Notes under the pieces: model-generated
What the model saw: the letters and a program-made list of their open reading frames with translations, nothing else
Told to the model about the DNA's origin: nothing
Database searches by the model: none
Source: Dryas octopetala
Taxonomy: Eukaryota; Streptophyta; Magnoliopsida; Rosales; Rosaceae
Direction: 5' to 3'
Assembly (NCBI GenBank): GCA_963921425.1
Contig: OY992838.1
Location: 12,338,001 to 12,402,000 of the forward strand
DNA: 64,000 nucleotides
Shown here: positions 31,541 through 54,909 of the stretch, one piece after another
Layout of the letters: every line of letters begins with the position of its first letter
Position numbering within the stretch: position 1 is the stretch's first letter
Translations under genes and position numbers: made by a program

Positions 31541-33025
31541 AAAGAAGCTCTTTCCAACTCCAAGTTTGATTCATCAGTTCACTTTGAAAACTCGTTAGCA
31601 CGAATTGGCGGGTAGACGTGGTTTATGAGCTTTAAGCCTGATTTTATGCTTAGTTTTGTGTATACCAAAGCTTCAAGTTAAACGGCCAAACGAGCTATAC
31701 ATGGCTTTTAAAAAATTTTAGGTCCTCAAAGATCATTTACTGCAAAGATTAGCATTTAATTATCATTTCACATAATTCTTATAAATGATCTAAGAAATAG
31801 ACGGTTTTGATCATTGTATTGCGACGTGAAACTTGCTCAAATTTTGTCCATTCTGGTACTCAACTTGTAGATTTTTGGTTCCTGGTAACATGCTTCAATT
31901 GACATTTAGGCATTGGCAAGAAGGAATATGGGAGTGAGAGGGAAGAAGATAGAGTAATGAGAAAGTGTAGGTATTAGTAGTGGTGGATCCAAACAATTTT
32001 TCTTATGGGGACAAGATTCTAACATGGAATTCTTCTTTTTAGAGAAATTAGAATTAATTGCCTCTTTGTCTTTGAGGAATACAATCAATATCCAAGGGCT
32101 CATATATAATTTAGTGGAAGATTTTTGAATCATGGGATCAACCAACCCCATTTTCTCCTTGGTGGCTCGGAAAATGGGTAGGATTTAGGAGTGAGAAGGA
32201 ATATGAAGAGTGGATATATAGGACCTGAATGGATGGACGAAGTTGTCCTTCTTCCATCAAGGTTTTAGACAAATGATTCATTATATCCAAAATGAAAAGT
32301 CGGTCCAAGTTCAAGGTTTATAGTAATTAAGCGTTTCATAATCTATTATGGTGTTTGGTTAACTATTAGAATGGAAATCAAATATGTCTGATAAAAAAAG
32401 ATAAGAGGGGTGAGGGGATGAAGAGAGATAAGTGGGATGCCTATGTATTTATTGGCGGATGTCCATTTTGGTGGATTTATTGTCAACCAATATCATCCAA
32501 GGTCCTGTCCTGTGAACCAAGCAATATCTTATTGATGGCAGTCACCAAGTTTTCCCAAGTTAATAATATTGTTTTCTGACATTTATTCTTTATTTGTTTG
32601 GCCAAGATGTCCAATTAATTGGTCATCATTGTCTTCTAGTTTAACATGTGCTTTGTTGTATTGAACCATCTCATATATGACCCCCAGCAAAATCTATAGC
32701 ATCAGACACTGAATCCAGTTACAATCTACCAAATTCAAATAAAACCTCTCTTTGCATGTGTTTAATTTTGTGGAACAAGACTGATTGAAATAAAACTGAA
32801 TATTTGATTGCAAATCTCAGAGTGTGTACAGGCTAGAAAAGATAATATACATATATACCCCAATAAACTTGTACTGGAAAACTGAGAACCTGTTTCTCTC
32901 TACTTGCTGCAAGCTGTACAATGAAAGGGGAGAGAGAACAACCCCATCTGTCTACATTAACAAATTTCTGAACATCTACAATTTCTTGTGCTCTGGTATG
33001 AGAATCAATAATCTCACCGGCCTCT
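31541..33025. other. Intergenic DNA between PPR and MAPKKK genes
   Basis: AT-rich. About 31715-31830 has a weak hairpin with 'TCAAAGATCATTTACTGCAAAG' and 'AAATGATCTAAGAAATAG', possibly a worn relative of the intron MITE family at 17540. The part next to 33026 (about 32820-33025) is probably the 3' untranslated region of the kinase gene. No further gene is visible. Confidence 0.45.
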
Positions 33026-34096
33026 CTACCTAACAGTAATCCAATTCTCTGATGACTCCAAGTGAGTCTTCTCAGTCTGCTGTCTCATTGTGTTACTTGT
33101 AGTTCTTTCAATATCACACCACCTTGAGAAGGGATTCCTGGTCGCGAAATCATGATCGCGATCACAACTCTCCATTCCATTATCCGAATAATCAGAACCC
33201 TCTTCATAAATTCCAATGTCTAAAGTACTTGCTGGTGAGCATGCCTCACCCTTTCTCGAAATTCTCATTGAGTTCCCTGAGACAAATGGATGGCTAAGTA
33301 ATTTCTCAACCGACCACCTCCTTTTGGGGTCTCTCTCCAAGCACTTTTCCAAGAAATCCAACCCTGCAGCTGAGAACTGTCTCGGAAACTCAGGTTTCGT
33401 GTTGCTACGAGCAATCTTAAAAATAGCAGCCACCGGATTCGAAGTCTCAGTACCCCAAGGAGGCCTGCCAGTAGCCATTTCAATAACTGTGCATCCCAAT
33501 GACCAAATATCCGAAGCAAAATCCAGTCCTTCATTTCTCAAAACTTCAGGAGCCATCCACAATGGAGTCCCACCAATAGATTGCAGATTAGAGATCTTCT
33601 TCGAGTCCTTTAGCCTCTTAGCACAGCCAAAATCTGCCAACTTCAAATTCCCAGAGGCGCCCAAGAGCACGTTCGTGCACTTGAGATCACAATGCACAAT
33701 CCCATTTTCATGAAGGCACTTCAGACCATAAAGAATCTCTCGGGTGTATAACCGAACCACCTCTTCCTCCAATGCCCCGCCAAAGATCTTGGCGACATCC
33801 GCCAAACTACCTCCTGCCATATACTCCATGAACACATTGATGCATTTCCCTTCACCATTTTCCTTCCCCATACATCGAACAATGTATGGGGAATTCAGAC
33901 TCTCGAGAATCTTAGCCTCATTCTCGAGAGCCTCAACTCCATCCCCAGACAGCTGTGCAGACTTCACAACAAAAAGCCCTCCTGTGGCTTTGCTCATGGC
34001 CAAATGGACACTGCCAAAAGAACCAGATCCCACCAATTTACCCTTCATCCATTCACCAGGCAGAGGAAATCTGCATTCACTCTTGATTCCAGCCAT
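33026..34096 (-). CDS. MAPKKK (MEKK-like) serine/threonine kinase
   Basis: Intronless, 356 residues, starting MAGIKSECRFPLPGEWMKGK. One kinase domain fills residues about 17-275: glycine loop GSGSFGSV (23-30), ATP-binding K45, HCDLKCTN catalytic loop (D137), DFG at 155-157, APE near 178, and DIWSLGCTVIEMATG. The HCD in place of HRD makes it a non-RD kinase and is typical of the plant MAPKKK13-21 group (ABA- and stress-linked MAPKKK17/18 and MAPKKK20). These start the cascade that phosphorylates MKK3-type MAPKKs. The roughly 80-residue C-terminal tail is Ser/Asp-rich without a recognised domain. The lack of introns also fits this group. Which paralogue it is cannot be settled here. Confidence 0.93.
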   Translation of the reverse strand: MAGIKSECRFPLPGEWMKGKLVGSGSFGSVHLAMSKATGGLFVVKSAQLSGDGVEALENEAKILESLNSPYIVRCMGKENGEGKCINVFMEYMAGGSLADVAKIFGGALEEEVVRLYTREILYGLKCLHENGIVHCDLKCTNVLLGASGNLKLADFGCAKRLKDSKKISNLQSIGGTPLWMAPEVLRNEGLDFASDIWSLGCTVIEMATGRPPWGTETSNPVAAIFKIARSNTKPEFPRQFSAAGLDFLEKCLERDPKRRWSVEKLLSHPFVSGNSMRISRKGEACSPASTLDIGIYEEGSDYSDNGMESCDRDHDFATRNPFSRWCDIERTTSNTMRQQTEKTHLESSENWITVR

Positions 34097-35627
34097 TTCT
34101 TTGGTTATTAGCTATCTTGAATTGGGTACATATATAAACCCAACTGAAAGCATGAAACTTCTGGTCCTCTCTCTCAATGCATGCAAAGTGAAAAAGTTCA
34201 AATTGTATGCCATGAATTGTAGAATATTAAAACTGATCATGTGTTTACCGAAGGAAAAAGAAAACAGGTTGATGAAAAAACTTGCGAACAGTTCCAGATG
34301 AATTGAAACTTACAAGAACAAGGAGTTATTTTTGGCTTTAAACTGAAAATTCAATGACAAAATTAAACAACCTCAAAAGGAAGTAATAATGGTAGAGCGG
34401 TTTCCCTTGGAATGGAAACCGCCCTAGTAGTAGGAGATTTCCCCCTCTTTTACTAGCAGAGGTTTGATCTTCCTCTTCTTCCTGTCAAATACAAGTTTTG
34501 GCAGGAAAAGGAAATTAGATTGAACTGGGGTTTTGATTTTATATCAAGTCTGTTAGTCTGATAGAAAGAAAACGGTTGGCCATCCTTGCCTCTTGGAACA
34601 AGGACTTATTGGGTACCTGCCACCTTGCAAAAACTAAAACCAAATTCATGTTTTTAAGACACAGAAACATGGCAATTTTCTTGGTACAAAAATACAAAAA
34701 CACAAGAAATTAGACAGAAAAGAACGGCTCTCAGACACTGAATTTCTTGCCATTCATTCTATCAACTGTTTTCTACTTGCCACATTTGTATTGACAAATA
34801 AAAATCTTTTAACAAAAAATAGCTCCGGTTGTAGAATTAGTAAAATAAAGAGAGAGAATTGAGAGAGTACAAGTGAGGAAATAGGAGAATGAAAGTATGT
34901 TTATTTCTCCATTTGATAGCCTATTTATAGGCAAAAAAAAAACTTGGAGGTCACACAAATTACATGCAGGTTGCATCTACAGCTGCCGAGTGCTTGGCAA
35001 CAATCGCGGAGCTTCTTGCCGAGCGCTCGGTAAGATTTTTGTCCTACTACTTAAGTTTTAGGCTGGGCGGACAATGAGTTATTTTTATTTCTCATTTTGA
35101 ACTTCTACTTGCACTCGAGTCTTTAATGAAAACAAAAAATACAGAGTTTTTAAAATTTCCATTAACAACCAGTGTTACATTTAAAAGGGGATGTAAAATT
35201 GGCAAACAAAACTGAAATCATCTATAACTCATTAACTCCCAAGTAACACCAAGTCACCTCAAGTTTTCGTCTTTGATCATCGGACTTCATTCAATGGCTG
35301 CAAAAAGAGGAATCATTTGGGAGTTGACCCATACCATTCATTATATGTTAATCTTGAAGTTAGCAAAGCCTATAAATGGATATTTAGAAAACTTATTGAC
35401 ACACACCTAAACTTACCGAGTTTTATTATGTTTTCCTGCACATCTCTAGCAAGATTGTATTAGTATCCTAAAATTATAGGATAATAGTATATATACAATA
35501 GATTCAAATAGCCATCTCAAATAAAAAAGTTTACAACAATTGTTTTCTGTTTTTGAATGGCACAACATTGCTATTTACAGCAATTTATTACAACAATCAA
35601 GATGCTATATACTGGTAGAAACTTCGC
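34097..35627. other. Upstream region of the MAPKKK; repeat fragment
   Basis: About 34800-35047 looks like a repeat insertion. It ends with GCCGAGCGCTCGGTAAG followed by ATTTTTGTCCT, as does the element ending at 4626, and contains a second, imperfect GCCGAGTGCTTGGCAA. The last 90 bases before 35628 are probably the 3' untranslated region of the glucosylceramidase gene. No gene is seen in between. Confidence 0.45.
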
Positions 35628-46009
<10,382 letters not shown>

Positions 46010-47006
46010 ATTTCCTGTATTAAACGAAGAATGAGTTAATCAGGTAGAGCGCATGTACTTAATTTAACTCATAATTTCAGCCTCTTTTATGTGCCATCAG
46101 TTGCCTTGAAGTTAAGAACATCAACATAAATATTGAAATTACAGCTACCATTTTACTCTTGTATCTATGAAATGTCTTTGAAATGTCTGTTTCCATTATC
46201 TCATCCACCAAAAAAAGTAGATAATGTCAAGAGAAATTATAAGCAAGATTGTCAAATTATAGTAGTGGTAACGAGCTAGTCACATTTTCGATCATTGTAG
46301 GAACCAAACAGTTTGACTTTAAGCAAGCACTTTGCCAATGCCATTATTAGTTCTCAACTTGATTCATGGTCAGCTTTCTTGAGTAAAACACACTGTGAGG
46401 ACTATAATCTAGTGTATGGTCGTTTTATACAAACATTGGGATATTCAAAATAGATTTTAAATTCCAGTGGCCTCGAATCCACAAAATTTAGTCCACAGTA
46501 AGACTAATGCTTCCTGGTTCCACAGAATTAAGATTTCCAATTCAGGCAACCAAAACCGTCCTTAAATTAAAAGAGAACTAAAAACAAAAACACGCACACA
46601 AATGAAAAGAACCCAATTGGGGGGAAAAAGTAAACAACTTCAAGGATTATTCAAGACCCATTTCACTGAATACCATCTGATCACTCTCATGAGAAAGAAA
46701 CACAAACATGCATGACAAAAGTTGACACATACGTGCCAAAAGGGTACCTAGAATTTCAATCAAAATGAGCAAAAGAGCAAAGAGCAATCAAAGAAAGCCA
46801 TTGACCCAACAATCTAAATAAACAAAAAAGACCATCTTTATTCTTTAACATGCTTCTTCGAATCCACTAATGCAAAAGCATCGACTTGAAAAAATGCATG
46901 ATTACGTAAATGATGAGTATGGTATCTGACCTGACGGTTATTAGACTGGAACTCCAACTGGGGAACTGGGCTCACAGAGGGGCTCCGGCGAATTATGGAA
47001 GAGAGT
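46010..47006 (-). promoter_or_regulatory. 5' leader and leader intron of the glucosylceramidase gene
   Basis: The start codon is five bases from a 3' splice site (TTAATACAG, ending at 46015). A good donor (CCGTCAG then GTCAGATACC) lies at 46930, so a leader exon of at least 70 bases (46931 to about 47000) and a leader intron of about 0.9 kb are inferred. Transcription probably starts at or just above 47000, inside or beside the first duplicated unit. Confidence 0.5.
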
Positions 47007-48461
47007 TGTTGAATGTTGATCTTAAAGGCATTTGACCGCGTTTTGCATTTCTATAGTTTGTACAAACTACAAACACAGACAATGCGACAATAGCCTTGTC
47101 ACCAAAATAACAAAACAAAACAAGCAATGGACCTTTCTTTTCTCTCTTTTTTGCCTTTTTCCTTTTTTATGGCTTTTTCTAATTAAAAAAATGAGAGTGG
47201 TGTCTTTCAAGTTCCAACAAAATAGAAAGAAATATAATTAAATCAAACATTGCCTCGTACTTTTTTGAAAATGGCCTGGTAGGTCCTTAAAAAAATGATA
47301 TGATAAATCGATTCACACATTATATGTATAGATAAATCGACCAATTCACAAGTGATTGATCGATCTACATTTATTGAGTCCAGTACTTGAATTATAGCAT
47401 TTTTATGGTCCGGCAATTGTCACTGTTGCATAATGAAAACTAAAGATCGCATAAAAATTTATAGATACTTTTTCTTATATAAACATCAAAATTTAATAAA
47501 CCAATGTAAAACAGCTTATGGAGGCATATCTACCCTAATTCCAATAATACAAATGATTGTTATTCTTTGTTACTATTAAACAGTTACAATAGTTGTTATT
47601 GTTCGACAATGACAATTTGTCTAATATACACACAAAAAAAGGACACCCCAAGCACTTAGCACCGTAGAATTGGTGCTCCCAGTTATAACGTGACTTTCTT
47701 TATCATTTGTAAAAAAAAAAAAAAAAAAAAAAAGATGGACATTTTTTTTTTGTTGAATGTTGATCTTAAAGGCCTTTGACCGCGTTTTGCATTTCTATAG
47801 TTTGTACAGACACAGACAATGAGACAATAGCCTTGTCACCAAAATAAAAAAACAAAACAAGCAATGGACCTTTTTTTTCTCTCTTTTTTTACTTTTTACC
47901 TTTTTTTTAATTGCTTTTTCTAATTAAAAAAATGAGAGTGGTGTCTTCCAACAAAATAGAAAGAAATATAATTAAATCAAACCTGGTTCATACTTTTTTA
48001 AAAATGGTCTGATAGGTCCTTAAAAAGATGATATGATAAGTCGGCCCACACACTATATGTACACATAAATCGATCCACAAGTGATAGACCGATCTATTTT
48101 TATTGACTCTGAGTATTTGGATTACAACATTGTTATTGTACGGCAATTGTCACTGTTGCACATAAAAATTTATAGATACTTTTTCTTATATAAACATCAA
48201 AATTTAATAAACCAACATAAAACAGCTTATAGAGGCACATCCACTCTAGCTAATTCCAATAGTACAAATGGTTGTAACTGTTTGTTACTATCAAATAGTT
48301 ACAATGGTTGTTATTGTTCGATAATGGCAATTTGTCCAATATACACACAAAAAAAGGGCACGTCGAGCACTTAGCTAGCACTGTAGAATCGGTGCCTCCC
48401 ACTTATAACGTGCTTTATCATTTGTAAAAAAAGGAAAAAAAAAAATAGACATTTTTTTTGT
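47007..48461. repeat. Tandem duplication, two copies of about 0.73 kb, upstream of GBA2
   Basis: Copy 1 (47007-47750) and copy 2 (47751-48461) both begin TGTTGAATGTTGATCTTAAA, share GACCGCGTTTTGCATTTCTA, and end in an A-tract, GA(T/A)GGACA-like sequence and a T-tract. The offset is 744 bp and the copies look nearly 90 percent identical. Both end in a 'GCACTTAGCACCGTAGAAT' segment that may be a SINE piece. A third, strongly diverged stretch (about 48640-48900) may be related. Copy 1 touches the inferred leader exon of the gene. Confidence 0.8.
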
Positions 48462-51400
48462 TACATTGGATGGAACTAAACCCTTACCCCCACCCATTCT
48501 CCCTGAGATTAAAGATGAACCTTTTTAACGCTACAAATTGTAGGTAGGTTGATCTAATATTGAGGAGTGTAGAATGAACTTATTCATCATTTATTAAATG
48601 CGAAAATGAAAAATATAATGATAACCAAGACCACCTTTAAAAAACCGGTGATAGGCCGACCAACATAAATGAAAACACTTTTTTTTGTGTTTTACAGTGT
48701 GGTCACTATTCAACAAGACTATTTTATGTTAGATAGTAAATATACTCACTATGCAACAACTATAAAAAAAATATAAACATGTCAAAAATTCATAAACCAG
48801 CGTAAAACACAAAACTTCAACCTTATTGAGTCACATTCACCCTTGTTATGTTTGTCAATATTGCAAAGTCCTTGTGAAATAGAAATTATTGCTGTAGAGT
48901 TCCTATTGAAAAAGAACTATTGGCATTGTATAAGAAGAGGCACATGAGGCACGTTTGGTGAAATAAGTATAAGTAATATTACTTATACATTATTTATATA
49001 TAGGAGACTTAGAGTCCAGTCTATTTTATGAGTATTTCTTAGACTAAGACCGGTAGTGATTTAGGGTTTTTAATCAAGTCCTTTTATTTTTATTTTTTGA
49101 TGGATTTATGTTAGGATTTAACTTCGAAATTTTGGACTCCGCCCAAAATCCCGAAGTTAAAACCTAACATGCAGCCTCTACAAAACCCACTCTACACCCT
49201 AGGAGGGGATATACTCTTCAAATCGGGAGAGACTTTATTATGAATTAAAAATATTTTCTTATAAATTAAAAGAACTTTATTATGAATTTAAAAAAATTCT
49301 TATAAATTAAAGAATTTTATTATGAATTAAAAGAATTTTCTTATAAATTTTAAACACCCCCGGACATCATCTAAACACTGTTTTTCTAAAGGATCCAAGC
49401 CTAATTATCTATTTATATATTTATACATTATTTGGTGAAATAAGTAATATTATTATATTATAGCAAAGAGGCACGTTTTTTTTGTTTGGGTTAGTAAATT
49501 CTTTGTTTTTTCCAGTCACTGTATTATATAGTTTTAGACATTCTAGATAACTATTAAATTTCTTTATATTATTTTCTTGGAATTTTTTCGCTTGGAAAAT
49601 GGGAGATCCTCTCTGATTATTCGTTTTACCAAAAACAAGAAGTTCATATGTTGAATGAGTGAGATATGGATATGGTTTTTAATTGATGTGGTCCTAAAAG
49701 CTGTGTTCTACTTTTACCTTCCACGCTTTCGTTAAAAATTGGAACAAACCATCGTTAAAAATTTGGAACAAACAAACGTTTGGCAATGTGTTTGATAAAT
49801 TACTGATTTACCGTTCAAAAATGTCTTTTGCCCATAGGGAAACAAATCTTCAACTTGGGGATTAAAAACACACCATAGCATCGTTTTAGACTATAACCAA
49901 CAATTATTTCAATTTTGAGTTACCAATAAATATACTAGCGAGAAACTAAACATTATTTTAATTTTTTGTTATCAATTAATTTTGCACATATGACAATTTT
50001 TTGCTTATTGTAAATAAATAAAGTTTGGAATATAAACAAAAGAAATATTGCCGCATGAAATGGAAAATGTTAAGCTGATAATTAGTACGTTTAAACAATG
50101 CTATTTAGCTTAAATTTTTTACTAACTTTTTATCCCAACTTCAATAGTTACATGGCATTCTTATGTTAATATAGTATGATTATTTTTCTTTAAAAACACA
50201 ATCATGTGGAGTGCATTATCATGGGCTACATGGGTTTGGAAAAAAAAAAATTAAAGAAGAAAGTTTGTGCAAATAACATTTTTCTAGTTTCTTTATTAAA
50301 TTATTAAGTAAGCTCAATTATCTCAGCAACTAACATTATGTAAGTAGAAAGATATCCGCCAGCCAAATAGGACAAAAGAAAAATAGAGCCAACTGCCGAA
50401 AAAGATAAAAAGATAAAAGAAAAAGGAGATCCAACTACTTATTAAATTGACAGTCAATTTATACAACAACCCCATGTGCTGTATTGTCCGCTGAACCAGA
50501 AAAACAAGCTCTCGGTTTATTTTGACGTAATCTTTGTTGTTTTCGGGCTTTCTTTGCCCGCCATTCACAAAAATAATAATAATAATAAGATCTTATGTTT
50601 GAAAAAGTAAATTTTAATATCTCCCATGTTGTATTCGTTGAGTAGTTTAGTTGGAAGGACTGTAGAATTACCCACGATGCACCTAAATTCAATCATATTC
50701 TCTCAACTAAAAAAAAAACATCACATGTCACTTTTATTAAAAAAAAAATAATATACAAAACAAATTAATTAAAACGATAGTTTTAATGGTGGGTTTTTGT
50801 TTTCTTGGATCTCAACCAAGCAGCAAAGAATGGATTTGTTTTGTCCATTGACTATCAAGTGAGGACTTTTCAATGTTAAAGAGGAGACAGACATCCGTCT
50901 AAGAGAAAATTCCGACCCCTTGCTTTGGTTGAAAGCTGTCAACGAGATAAGGTTGCAAATTTTGATTATTCCAAATTATTACAAAATTTCAGACCAAAAG
51001 ATATTATTACAAAATTGAAGGATCAGTGGTATGACCCTTGAAAATTACAGTTAATGGCCCACAGGTACAAAAGAGTGGACAGTCCATTCGCTATTAATGG
51101 GCTAAAATCCATCAACCAATCAATGCTCCTCAAGACCGACCCAAAATATTGTTTTGAGGATCCAACCCAATCCCGTCCATTGACGACCTTAACCCACTAA
51201 ATAATATACAAAATGACATGTTTGTTACAGAGGAATAACACATGCAATTGAAAATTAAAAGTAATCCAATCTCCTCAATTTTATAGGATTAGGTAGTCCC
51301 AACTTTTGGTTGAGATAACTTGATCCGAGACTAACATACGACATTTCAGGACCTCAACTTTGAACATCAGACTCTAGACCCAGGACCCGAACTTGGTCCT

Positions 51401-52111
51401 CAATACCAATCGACCTAAACCCGAACCCATAAGCTAAACTTTGGACTCTATGTAGATGATGGCAGCAGAAAAGAGGAAAAAAAATATGGCAGACAGAATA
51501 AGAAGAATTATAAAAAAGAGGAAATATATGGATACAATTAAATTCTTAAAAAGCATGCTACTTTGATGTCTAGGAACTATAACAGCAAATTAAACCATTT
51601 TGGAATTCCATATTTGAATAGAAAAACAAAGCTTAATTAACCTGCATTCATAGCAACCAGAGTAACCCACAATTAAGAAGACATCCTCAATATACCAATC
51701 TCTCATCCATGATTCCATGCCAATAAACTAAAATCAAACGGTGCCTAAGAAAACTATTAGGTGCAGAAGCCAGACGTTCCACCAAGTTCCCACCTAATTG
51801 ATATGACCAGAGTATGTATTCATTACAGCGAGGAATAAAGATGCAAATGGTTATAAAAGTAGTACAGGAGTGAAATTGAAAGCTCAGATCACGAATTCCA
51901 TTAAGCAAGCAAAACCATCATTATCTAAAACTAGAAAACAAGCAAACCAAGAATAAAAATCCTTATTCAAAAATCTAAACCCTTTACAATCAGTTTTTCT
52001 TTACCACAAAATTGATGATACTGACGACCACGCATACTCAGTTTCGTCTTGCATAGTTGCTGTGCTGCATGCATGCTTCTATCTAGATGGTGGTGGTTCT
52101 CCCATGAACTA
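48462..52111. other. Intergenic DNA with small repeats
   Basis: AT-rich with no host gene. Items seen: a 65-bp hairpin at about 49109-49173 (TGTTAGGATTTAACTTCG against CGAAGTTAAAACCTAACA); TATGAATTAAAAGAA/CTTATAAATTAAA iterations at 49235-49350; and a possible SINE head with A-tail at 50637-50720 (AGTTTAGTTGGAAGGACTGT). The final 0.1-0.2 kb next to 52112 is probably the 3' untranslated region of the membrane-protein gene. Confidence 0.45.
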
Positions 52112-53397
52112 CTACTGGTGAGGTGAAGGAGATGCACGCATAGGCCAGCCGAGAAGCGGAGGTGATTCCGGGGGTGTTGCATCATGACTAGGAGAGAAGA
52201 GGCTCAATTCCACAAAGGGTCCCCTAGAAGAACCCTCCACCTTTTCCAAAGTACGAAAAGAAATTGATCCACGCTGTTTTGTTGACGACACATCAGAGTT
52301 TCTAACAGGGCTAATTCCAGCACTTTCTTCAATATGACTCTGGTTAGCAATAAGAGAAATGGTGTCATTTTGATCATCATTAACTCTCCTACTACCCTCC
52401 AAGTCCTGTAAACTTCCCAGGGCTAAAGAATCCGCAACTGGGCAGTAAACAAGCATGCATATACACACCCCGGCACAACACAAAAGGGCAAGAAAAGCCA
52501 AGAAAGCAAGGGCTTCAAACTGAAAGTGCTCTGGTTTAGATAAAACAGAGAAACCAAGCAAAGTAACCCTTAATGGAAGGAAACTTGAAACCGAGAATAT
52601 CAATGTGTAAACTCTCTTCTGCAGACCCTTATTGATGACCAATTTTAAAATCCGCCTTCCAAGCCAAAACAAGTAGACAGTTACAATGGTGGCAAAAATC
52701 CCGAGGAGGATAGTACTCAGTAAAGGGTAAGTGCAGAGGGCAATATGATCAGTCTTGTTCATTGTACTTGTGAAGTAGGGAGGCAATTTACGTAAGATCT
52801 TATTCTTGTGCAGTTCGGGTCCAATTAAAATAACAAAGAGCTGAAGAACAAGCACTGGGAGGCAGTAGAAAAGAATGTAACCAGTTGTTTTCGCATTCCA
52901 CTTTCGACTTAGAATTCCTGACTCCATTGTCTGCAAGGGTGCACGAAGTAGGAAAACGAGAGTCAGGAATAGGCAAGGTTCTGCGAACCCCAGATTTGAG
53001 ACAATGTAGCATTTGCAGACGGTCTCCTGCCATTTCAAGTTAAGGGTATTCAACACTCTTCCCTCGCGTCTCAAAAAACTTAACCGGATAATTTCACCAA
53101 AACCCCACCAGATTGCAAACAAGATGAAAGTGATTCGGATTATCCAAGGGCCACTAAAATAACTAAGTTGAATAAAACCCTGACTACGAATGCGAGAGCG
53201 AAAGTAAAACAAGTAAATAATGCAGAGGAAACCAGTAAGGATCAAGAGAGCAACTAGACATATGGTCAACACACCGAGTGTATCGGCAGCAAAACTCGTC
53301 AGGGGCATTACCCGAAGCACAGATTCCACGCATGCTCTCTGCCAGCATGGATACAAAAGATCCTCTGGTAGCGTATACGCTTCCTTTCCAGAATCAA
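52112..53397 (-). CDS. Seven-transmembrane plant protein (main exon)
   Basis: One long exon, with stop TAG at 52112 and a probable 3' splice site just above 53397 (CTCCTATAG), encodes about 427 residues beginning DSGKEAYTLPEDLLYPCW. Seven hydrophobic segments are visible in the first 300 residues (LGVLTICLVALLILTGF, WIIRITFILFAIWWGF, PCLFLTLVFLLRA, YILFYCLPVLVLQLFVILI, LLSTILLGIFATIVTVYLFW, VYTLIFSVSSFLPL, LAFLAFLALLCCAGVCICML). A cytosolic-type Ser/Pro-rich tail of about 110 residues follows. The layout recalls plant candidate GPCR-like proteins, but I do not recognise the family securely. The exon is open at its 5' end with an in-frame stop just above the splice site, so the true start is in an unresolved upstream exon, or is the ATG at MPLTSFAAD. 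Confidence 0.75.
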
Positions 53398-54835
53398 CTA
53401 TAGGAGCAGTTTACAAAGTAATACCAGAATATGCTCATCGAACACAGATTAACTATATCTACTATTGGAGATGATGTTTCCACAACATTGCCTACAACAA
53501 CCATATAGCACCAAAAATATCTGTAAAGATCTGGGCTCTTAGGTTGTTTATGTGACCCAGCAACCTGCAATATAAGTGGAAGAAACCATGAGCACACAAG
53601 GACTTTTAAAAGAAGGGAAAATAGCTTCTGGTCATAATCCACACAAGATAGTTACATAATGTACACTATAATGAAACAACAAACTTAAGAATACTACAAC
53701 CATAAAAAAATGAAATTTCTCATATTTGAAAAAAAAAAAAAAAAAGGCTTACAAGGTTCCTTTCATTTGCAACTTCAACAAATACATTATCAACCATAAA
53801 GAACATGTGCAATAATATCGATATAAAATAAAACAACCTCCTACAACATTGTAAAAAGAAGCATGAAAAAGTAGCTTTTACTCGAAACAAATAATTAATG
53901 ACTACAGATTCCATGATTTTGTCAGATTTTTCAAGTACCAACTACATGTGATAAGTTGTTAGCATAATGGATAAATCTATATTCATAACAAACAACGGCG
54001 CACACTTGCACAATTATTAAGTTAAATAGGGTGTGCACCCATCCAAATGTCAACTCTTTGAAAGAGTACTGATCACAGGTACTCAAGAAAAGAAAGCGGG
54101 GATGAGATTGCATGCTTAATATATATTCCTCTTCCATGCATTAATTACTTTAAGATCCTTCGAGCACCGCTATTAATTTCTTGTTTATTTTCTTATTAAA
54201 AATCAAGCTTTTCCCCAAATACATCTGCAAGCAAACAATTGGCTATGCTTTAATGCTTATAAATATATCAGTCAAACTAGAATCTCCCCTTTTAACCAAA
54301 CAATTGGGTATCCGACCAAGCTGCTCAGACAAATCAGAAAATTGAAAACAAAATAAATGAAAATCATACCAAGAAAGCATAAGATTATACATTTATTTAA
54401 TATCGATAATAATAAAAACATAAAGAAAATTAAAAGTACGGTTTAAATTTATAATCTTGCTTCTTTTCTTTCCCACCATTTCCCAACAACCAAACGATGA
54501 ACAAACATTTAAATAAGTACAAAGAAAAAACCTCTTACCAAGCCTTAATTCGAAACTAATCCTTTCAAGAAGAAACAAAAAACCACATATACGACCGCGA
54601 AAGTCACAATATCGACAAAAAAATCATTACAATAAGAAGAAAAAAAATATTGAATATCATTAGGACAATAGCAACATAATAGAAACCCTAAATTCAAGAA
54701 CCGATAGCGAGAAAGATTACAGAATGAAACAAAAGGGAGATCAATCGAGAGCTTACAAGGCGGAGAATCGTGATCTGGTGAAGTCAAACGGTGAATTGGA
54801 GAATCACAGAACAAGATCAGCAAACCCTAACTTGC

Positions 54836-54909
<74 letters not shown>

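Noticed and set aside
33216-33713. Open frame on the plus strand across the kinase gene
   Set aside because: It is antisense to a conserved kinase domain and has no motif of its own.
53394-53642. 82-residue minus-strand frame upstream of the seven-transmembrane exon
   Set aside because: It ends in a stop just before the main exon and crosses the probable splice site; more likely leader and intron DNA.
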